DNA of 64,000 nucleotides, taken from Ipomoea triloba (lineage: Eukaryota; Streptophyta; Magnoliopsida; Solanales; Convolvulaceae). Shown here one piece after another: positions 56,591-64,000 of this stretch. The position numbers were made by a program, and so were the translations under genes. Location: positions 26,188,562-26,252,561 of the forward strand of contig NC_044918.1 of assembly GCF_003576645.1 (NCBI RefSeq), given 5' to 3'. Positions within the stretch are counted from its first letter, which is position 1; the number at the start of each line of letters is the position of its first letter. The notes beneath the pieces were generated by a model that saw only the letters and a program-made list of their open reading frames with translations, had not been told where the DNA came from and made no database searches.

Positions 56591-57942
56591 TCAACATATT
56601 TTTTTTAAGAAAAGTATTTTGTTGGTATTACATAATAATTTTTCAAATTTTTTATATTACGATAAGAAGTTTCATAAATTAAAAGAAAAAAACTTTTCAT
56701 TTCAAATTTTTTGAATGAAAAATACTTAGTGCACTCTAGAATAATATAATATTAGACTGCATTTACTTAATTTTTCAATTTTTCAATATCTGATTTTTCT
56801 TTTTTTCTAGATTCCATGCATTCTCTTTTTGAAATTGAAGAAATGTATAAGCTAGTAAATACATAGTAAATACATACAAATGTGAAGGCAGCCTAAGGTT
56901 ATGGTTATTAGAATGTTATTTAATTACTTAATACTTTATATATATATATACCCGCCATGCCAAGCCTCGGCTATGCGGGGCGGGCTGCCATTTTCGAAAT
57001 CCCCTACCTAAGTAGGGCGGGACGGGCTGACCCAGCGGACAAAGTCCGTTTTGATGGCTCTACTGAAATGGTCTCTTGATTATAGCAAAATTACTAATTT
57101 GGTCTCGAGTTAACAGATGTCTTATAACGGAATAATCGGAAGACTAAATTGGTTAAAATTTTAAAGTTTGGGGACTTAATTGGTCCAAAAAAAGTCAAGG
57201 ACCAAATCAATAATTTCGCTATAGTCAAGGAATCATTTCAGTAATTATATTAACTCTATTTTTTATCCATCACTATGTGGCGTCAGTAAAAAAAAAAAAT
57301 AAAAGAAAAAGTAAAAGCAAAAAAAAAAAAAAAGAGTAAACAAAGCACGAATTATTTAATATTTCTCAACCTTGAAAAGCAAAAGAAGTGAGAATGAAGG
57401 TGTATAGATATTAATTAGCTAGAGATATGACTTGTGAACTGCAAAGGGAAAGAGGGAAGATGAGTCCAAGCAGAAAGGACAATCCAAGAAGTCAAGAGAA
57501 GGTATAAATGAGGCAAGGCAAAAGAAACATGAAGAATGAAAAGAGAGTGTGTGTGCATATATAGGACAAACACGAAAACAAAAACTACAAAGAAAGAAAA
57601 ACAGAAAAATTAGGTTGATGAAATGAAAGATGGGAACAAAACATGGTTGGGAAAAAAAGCAGAAAAGTCCAACCACATGAGGAGTAGAGCTACCTACCAA
57701 ATCCTGCACTAACTTAAATGCTGCATATCAACCACTAATCTTTATCCAACTACTTAATTGCTCAAATGCCTGCATTCAATCAAACCACTCTGCAACAAAG
57801 CTAAACTAACCTCACTTTTATCTTTATTTTTTAACCAATTTTACCCCACAAACTTTTTACTCCTACTATAGAGTAGACATGTAGTATGGTATATATAGCC
57901 ATATAGGTTTCTTTAATTTATCTTTGTAAAAAAGAAGTAGAT
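56591..57942. other. AT-rich intergenic region
   Basis: No gene is seen. Around 57060-57240 there is a short fold-back of ATTTGGTC/GACCAAAT type, a likely MITE relic (TTAATTGGTCC, CTATAGTCAAGG). A-runs occur at 57290-57335. Confidence 0.4.
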
Positions 57943-58252
57943 TATGACTATATTTGGTAAAATAGTTAATCCATTATTCAATTTTGACTTATTTGACCAC
58001 TATTAGCTGTTTGAATTGGTTAAAAAATCAATATAAGTATTTGGTTAATCAACTTTTTGTAACTCAAAAATGTAAAAATTCAAAAAGCTGCTCAAAACAA
58101 TTTTTTCAATTAGCTTTTTAAGAAAATAAATTATACTAAACAGCTATCAGCCAACGACTAATTTACCAAACACCTTTTTACAATCAGCTAATATTATCAA
58201 CTAGTCATACCCTCTAACCCAATCAGCTAACAACCATTTATCAAACAGGGCC
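57943..58252. mobile_element. hAT-like MITE (GGCCCTGTTTGGTAAAT family), degenerate copy
   Basis: The right end TTATCAAACAGGGCC is well kept; the left end TATTTGGTAAAAT is decayed. The interior matches the copy in MYB intron 1 (60403-60691): TTGACTTATTTGACCACTA, AACAGCTATCAGC. A partial copy in the opposite orientation begins near 58288 (TGGTAAATAGCTGTTAGC). Confidence 0.7.
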
Positions 58253-59997
58253 TATGTTATTTAATTAAATAAAGTTTTACGATATTGGGGATGCTTGGTA
58301 AATAGCTGTTAGCTGATTGGGTTAGTAGGTTTGACTAGTTGATGCCGTTAGCTTTTAGCTTATAGCTTATTACATGCAAAACGACTTTCTCAAACAGCTG
58401 ATTGAAAAATTTAATAATTTTTATAAATAAATATTACATTTTTATTAAAAAATATTATTTGTTCTTTGAAAAGTATTAGCGAAAATGTTACAGAGTATAT
58501 TTTTCAATTAAATTATAATATTTATTGACTTATAAAAAATACATCTTTTCTAAAAAGTATTATATATTTGAGATCTGTCTCAATTAAAGTAGTTTTACAC
58601 CAGACCAATTGAATCAATGCATTAATAGATGTGACTTATAATATATATGTGGGCAAATCATATTGTGGACCAATGTCTACTATACAAGTAGACCTAGTTA
58701 CAAAAAATTAAAATTGTAGGTATATAGAAAATTTAATTACATAAAAATAACAATGCATGTACATAAACATGTTACTAATAGTAGTGAGTTTATATATCTA
58801 TAATAGTGAATTTATATATGTACCTATAGTAGTAGTGGTTTTTATAAACCAAATCCATGTACCTATATTAATAAATTTATGTAATTATTAACATGAGTAT
58901 CATTTAAAAGATCTTAATTAGAGATTTTTTATATTATATTTTTTATATATTAATTTTATTTATAAAAAAAGAAAAAGAGAAAAAACTTAATAATTTAAAA
59001 TTTTTGAAGCAAGGTCTACCTGTAAAATATTACTGTAATATGTGTTATTACCTTTTGTATTTATTAATGGTTGATAAATTTGTTGGCTCTGTTATAAATT
59101 AATATATAACAACCTATTGAATAAATAATACAAGATTTAGAATTAAAAGAGATTACCTATATCAAATATACTATGGCTAATTTCGTTGTTTATTTAAGAA
59201 AGTATTGGTTATTTCATTGATTATTAATAGTTATATTATTGTATAAAATCGAACTTTTCAAACTGAACACATGGTATACATACCCTTTTTAAGATTTATT
59301 TATAGTTGAATTTGTGCATAATTAATTAACATATCTATTAATGTGGGGTTGACATGAAGTTATTTAGAGTATAATTATTTTTTTGAAATACTTATAATAT
59401 TTTATAAGATAGTATTTGTTCTATACATTCTCAATCTTTTTGAGCCTAGAGGATTCGGAGTTCAATCCTGTTACCACCATATGAATTTTTTTTAAGCACT
59501 TGTGATTTTTTACAAGATAGTTACAAGATAGTATTTATTCTATACTTTCTCATTATTTTTTCAGTCAAAAGAATTAAATTCCATCATCGGGATTCAATCA
59601 TCACCCATTTGAAATGGTAAAAGAGGTGTCTATTACACTACATCGTAATTGACAATTAGAGTATAATTTATTTAAGGAAGAAATTAAAAGTAAAAATGGA
59701 TGTATATTTTTTTTTTGGTAAACAAATGGATGTATATATATACACACAATGTTGATGATGAATGGGCATTATTAATTTAATTGTCCATAATTAATTAATA
59801 TGATGACACGGACACCCAACTTGTTCAACTCTGATCTTCTCACCTGTCCTCATTTAAATTCCCCACCATCTTACTCACTTTTTGTCCTAAACTCCATCGA
59901 TCTCTGAATCTGCTCTGCTCTTCCATTCTTCCAATCCTTTCCCCTCTGATCTCTCAGTAGTCTGCAGATAATAACATCAAACTGCAGCTACCTAGCC
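58253..59997. promoter_or_regulatory. Upstream region of the R2R3-MYB gene
   Basis: A partial inverted MITE occupies about 58288-58400; the rest is AT-rich. A duplicated segment with AAGATAGTATTTRTTCTATAC lies near 59407 and 59524. A TATA-like ATTTAAAT at 59852 is about 145 bp upstream of the ATG, followed by a pyrimidine-rich leader. No other feature is seen. Confidence 0.35.
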
Positions 59998-62503
59998 ATG
60001 GGAAGATCTCCCTGCTGTGAGAAGGAACACACAAACAAAGGGGCTTGGACCAAGGAAGAAGACGACCGCCTTATCAGGTATATCAAGAAACACGGTGAAG
60101 GTTGTTGGAGAACTCTTCCTAAAGCTGCAGGTACAATACCCCCCAAGCTATTTCTCTCTTCTTTGAGAATATTATATTCTTCCCGACCCTAAAGGCAGTA
60201 AAAGGCCCACGCTCCGGTCCGATAGACCATTTGAAAAGATGTAAATCATAATAACTGAGCTGAACATAGAGTCTAGACATTTGCTTATTACGTACAAGGA
60301 GTCCTTCACTTTAAGAGGCTGCTCCACACTTGTGCTGGTGAGATTTGATGATATTATATTGTTGGATCATCTTATAACCAAGTCTTTCGGCACCTATATG
60401 ATGGCCCTGTTTGGTAAATAATCAGCCTATCAGCAAATTTTAGCTTATTTGACCACTATTAATTGTTTGGTTAATAAGTTTTTTGTAACTCCAAAATGCT
60501 AAAATTCAAAAGGCTACTCAAAGCATCATTTTCAAATAGCTTTGTGAGAAAAGAAATTATATCAAACAGCTATCAGCTAACAGCTAATCTATCAAACAAC
60601 TTTCTACAATCAGCTAATGTTATCAACAAATCATACCTTCTAACCCAAACAGTCAACCCAATCAGCTAACATTCATTTACCAAACAGGGCCGATATATTT
60701 TCATACCAGATACCATTGTGTAGGGTATTTAGGTATGCTTGTATTTGGTATTAAAGAATATCGACAAAAATTCTCATGAAATAATATTAGGGAGAATGAG
60801 TTTTGGGTTTAGGTTCTTTGTTTGATGGGGATATATATATATGTGTGTGTGTACAAATTAGGGTTGCTTAGATGTGGCAAGAGCTGCAGATTGCGATGGA
60901 TAAACTACCTGAGGCCGGATCTTAAACGAGGCAACTTCACTGAAGAAGAAGATGAACTCATCATTAACCTCCACAGCTTGCTGGGAAATAAGTACGCATC
61001 ATATCCTCTTATACTAATCTCTGATTTGTTCTTACATTTCTCTGTGTTGGTTCCGCTCTAATCACCACGTATAATCTTATTGGACCATAAACTACTCATA
61101 ACGTTCTATTGTTAGTTTTTAGGGAAAATTGTATTTTTCGTTCCTAAGTTATATTATAATTGTAGAATTCGTCCGTGTTAGTCGTGTTCACTTTTTTTTC
61201 CCTAAGTTATTATTGGAATTGAAGTTTTTGTCTATTTACTAACAAAACATTAGTGACAAAATTTACAATTTTAGTATAACTTATGGACGAAAAGTGAGAA
61301 TAAAAAAACGAAAAGTATAACGTCAATGATAACCTAGAAACGAAAAATGAGTACGACCAACACTTAGGGACAAATTTTACAATTATGGTATAACGAACTT
61401 AGGGACGAAAATTACAAATAATTTTTATTTTTATTTATTTTTGGTGCAGTGAAAACTCCCTCCACATATATTCACTATGTACAACTTAAATTTTAATGGA
61501 TCTCCCTAGATTATATGGCCAATTGGCCATAATATCGCCTACTCCCTATTTCTGTTTGGAGAATTAGCTTAGTACCAATATTAATTAAAGGCACCTACCA
61601 TTCTTTGTCTAATAGAATCACAAAGCGAAATTTATCCACACCTAAAAAAAAAAGTTGGGGTTACTCATTAAACAAAACAAAGAATACATGAAATGAATTT
61701 TACTTTTTAGATAAAATCGTTTTAGGGCCAAAATTTCTTCTTTATTTTAAAAATATTTTAGAAGAATGAAAAATGAAGCTGAAATTAGTAAGCCCGATAA
61801 TTACAAGAGTTTTTGACTTTTTTAATCAAAAGAAGCCACATTTTAGACAAATTATTTTTTTGTTGGACTAAATGACAATTGAATTGAAGCTAATATGTTA
61901 TTTAAAGCTATAAATTTATATTATTAATTAAATTACAAAATCGTTTGTTTTATAACCTATAGACAATATTGGAGAACATTACATTAGAATACTAAATTTG
62001 ATGCATATGTAACATTATATGTTTGTATACAATTGATTTAAAAAAAAAAAAAAATTGACATCAGATGGTCACTAATCGCCGCTCGTTTGCCGGGAAGAAC
62101 CGATAACGAGATCAAGAATTACTGGAACACCCACATCAAAAGGAAGCTCCTCAGCCGCGGGATCGATCCCCAAACTCACCGTCCGCTCACCACCTCCGCC
62201 GCCGGCGCCGCCGCGGTTATCACTCCCGCCACCCCAACTCCACAACAGCCCTCCCCAACCACCAGCAGCGGCGGCCTATCATCGTCGGAAGAAACCGCGT
62301 ATCTAAACCTGGAGCTCTCCATCAGCCTTCCCACCCCGGCTGACGAGGAACATTCGAATTCCGGATCGTCGCACGCGGTCTGTCTGTGCCAGAAATTAGG
62401 GTTTCAGAGTGGCAATGCATGTAACTGTTCAAAAATGGCGGCGAGTATAAACTACGCTGCCCGGGACGGAATGCAAACATTGTTCACACCCTTGAGTTTA
62501 TGA
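59998..62503 (+). CDS. R2R3-MYB transcription factor, subgroup-4 repressor type
   Basis: Three exons, 59998-60130, 60862-60991 and 62065-62503, give 233 residues with conserved MYB intron positions and phases. R2 spans about 14-64 with Trp at 17, 37 and 57. R3 spans about 67-115 with F70, W89 and W108. After the DNA-binding domain come [14 protein letters not shown] (C1 motif), [11 protein letters not shown] with an LxLxL EAR repressor core (168-172), and a Cys motif C194-x-C196-x10-C207-x-C209. These are the marks of the AtMYB4/6/8 and MYB308 group, nuclear repressors of phenylpropanoid/lignin or flavonoid genes. The length is near AtMYB6. In the bHLH-contact motif of R3, position 80 is Asn where Lys or Arg is usual. 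Start and stop are clear. Target genes are inferred from the family. Confidence 0.93.
60403..60691. mobile_element. hAT-like MITE in MYB intron 1
   Basis: Perfect-looking termini GGCCCTGTTTGGTAAAT and ATTTACCAAACAGGGCC with sub-terminal AGCTGATAGCTGTT-type motifs. Flanking bases GAT occur on both sides, but a full 8-bp duplication is not evident. Same family as 57943-58252. Confidence 0.8.
61119..61422. mobile_element. Fold-back MITE in MYB intron 2 (copy 2)
   Basis: Arms contain TTTTCGTTCCTAAGTTATA and its inverse TAACGAACTTAGGGACGAAA. The central part matches the element at 23918-24218 (AACAAAACATTAG, ATTTACAATTTTAGTATAAC). Confidence 0.65.
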
Positions 62504-62512
62504 TAAATTATA

Positions 62513-62761
62513 CTCCCTCCGTCCCGTCCTGAATTGGATCTCTCATTTGCTTTTTGCACGCTTTTTAAGAAAGTAAAGTAAATGTGATGTGCTTTTCAAT
62601 TATGACCCTAACTTTTTCACTTTTGGAAATAAAAGTAATAAAGAAAGTAAAAGTCATAAGGGTAAATTAGGAAAAGTAGAATGATTGTGATGTTCAATTT
62701 TGGAAATAAGACAATATTTTGGGACAAACTAAAAAGGAAAGTAAGACAGGTAAAATGGAAG
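62513..62761. mobile_element. Stowaway-like MITE in the MYB 3' UTR region
   Basis: It starts CTCCCTCCGTCCC, the hallmark of Stowaway (Tc1/mariner) MITEs, and ends with an imperfect inverse (TAAAATGGAAG). TA flanks both sides (62511-62512, 62762-62763). It begins 9 bp after the MYB stop codon, so it probably lies in the transcript. Confidence 0.75.
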
Positions 62762-62763
62762 TA

Positions 62764-63969
62764 TATGCTTTCATCCCCGACCTGGCCTGGATGTATTGGC
62801 GTGACATTAATGTGATAAATTAGGCATCATGGTCGGTCGGTTGGTCGGTCTGTAGCAAATTATTACAGAGTATAAAAGGCGCAAGTTAAATTAGATTCCA
62901 TGAACGTACGTACACATGCATTGAATTGCTGTTTTACTTTCCTCTCCGTTTGTTTGGTGGGAATTAATGGGGGTAATGACTAATGAGCCCAACAACTTGC
63001 TGCCATGATTCTGCCCTGGTTTGTGTCTTTCAGAATATGGGAATATAAATTAAGGAAAATGGTCCAATGTTGTACGTAAAATTTAGAGCAATTCGAAAGT
63101 CAACATTGAAAGTATTAAACAAGAAAAGGGAAGGTAGTGCATGTAAAGACCCATTTTCATATCAATATTGTCATTAATGAATTATTACCACGGCTGAAAA
63201 TAGTTGGATTTTTTACCAACTAAAACTCGTAAAAAATAAGTGTTCTGACCCCTATTGAGATCCATAAAATTTCTCTAGCTAATTCCAACTACAGTCTACA
63301 TACATATCAAAATAGTCAAAATTTCAAACAACTTTTCGATCAATTTTTTGTTTTTTTTGGTCAAAAAGTCTGGTCATACAATAAGTCATCGTGAATCATA
63401 ATATTTCAATAATTGGTCGATGGAAAGTTAAAAAAGACATTTTAAAAATTTAGCCATGATTGTTAATTTTTTTTTTCAGCAACCATGAAAAAAACAATTG
63501 TCGAAAATCAATAAGACGCTATTTCTATCGGATTTGGATAGAAATGAAGTGAGAAACCCAGCACACTTTAGATTTCTTGTGCACTATTGGACTTCTAGTT
63601 TTTTTTTTATAATTTTTATTTTTATTTTCTGAAATCGTGCTCTTCAATTTTCATCTCTTTCTTCTTCCCTTTATTCCTTAATTGAAACCCATAATGAGAA
63701 ATCTTTTGGTTGTCGTGTTGGAGTTTGCAGAAGGTAAAATCTTGATTGAATGAACTTGCATTATTGATTCTGGTTCTTTCACCCTTTCTACTTATTACAA
63801 TCTGCTAGCCTAGCTAGATAGGGAGAGGATAACAGAAATAACAAAATAGAAGAGGGAAAAAAATTGTAATGGAATAACATGAACATAATAACAGAATTTA
63901 CTAGACTAAATAGTCTTCAGTTGGCCTTGCTTTGCTTAGTTCTGATGTGGCATCTCCATGTGTTGACAC

Positions 63970-63970
<1 letters not shown>
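62764..63970. other. Intergenic region after the MYB gene
   Basis: No gene is seen. It is AT-rich with T-runs near 63350, 63465 and 63600. GGTCGGTC repeats near 62833 are short. Any polyadenylation site of the MYB gene is probably between 62764 and about 62950. Confidence 0.4.

Positions 63971-64000
<30 letters not shown>
63971..64000. repeat. Poly-C run at the window edge
   Basis: At least 30 C residues run off the end of the window. Homopolymers of this length are rare in plant DNA and often mark a sequencing or clone-end artefact. Confidence 0.8.

Overview
The window is nuclear DNA of a flowering plant, most likely a eudicot. The evidence is spliced plant-type genes, AT-rich introns, Athila/Tat-type LTR retrotransposons, FAR1/MULE and hAT remnants, many MITEs and tRNA-derived SINEs. 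I cannot name the species from sequence alone. Only two intact host genes are supported, one at each end. About 50 kb of transposable-element sequence lies between them.

Left end (1-10 kb): a 15-exon gene (160-8919, +) for a CHFR-type E3 ubiquitin ligase (FHA, RING, Cys-rich region, C-terminal PBZ zinc finger). Its introns carry several MITEs, a SINE with a clear target-site duplication, and one GC-AG intron. From 10 to 18.3 kb lie decayed elements: a fragment of the Ulp1-type protein carried by some Mutator-like elements, a gypsy-type transposon protein on the minus strand split by a hAT element and a 1.69-kb solo LTR, and a minus-strand FAR1/MULE transposase fragment. From 18.3 to 25 kb the DNA is AT-rich with MITEs and microsatellites.

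Middle (25-55.7 kb): element D (25492-28518) is a small LTR element with apparently identical 435-bp LTRs. MULE-type fold-backs (29381-29975, 32959-33479) flank a 5'-truncated Ty1/copia fragment on the minus strand (30640-32790). A nested cluster follows. Element A (34750-54090, TSD TATAT) is an old Athila-like non-autonomous element. Element B (35417-40763, minus) is inserted in its 5' LTR, and element C (41713-50379, TSD GGGAT) in its interior. C keeps a tRNA-type primer site, three long ORFs (one ATHILA ORF-1/env-like) and about 98% similar LTRs, but I see no polymerase or integrase. A and C share recurring internal motifs and an LTR-like promoter module inside the element. A lies against a 1.65-kb fold-back repeat (54091-55741).

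Right end (55.7-64 kb): mostly intergenic DNA with a SINE and hAT-type MITEs, then a three-exon R2R3-MYB gene (59998-62503, +) with subgroup-4 repressor motifs (GIDP, EAR, Cys-rich). MITEs sit in both of its introns and a Stowaway MITE begins 9 bp after its stop codon. The two host genes show no functional link. The window ends in a poly-C run that looks like an assembly or clone edge.
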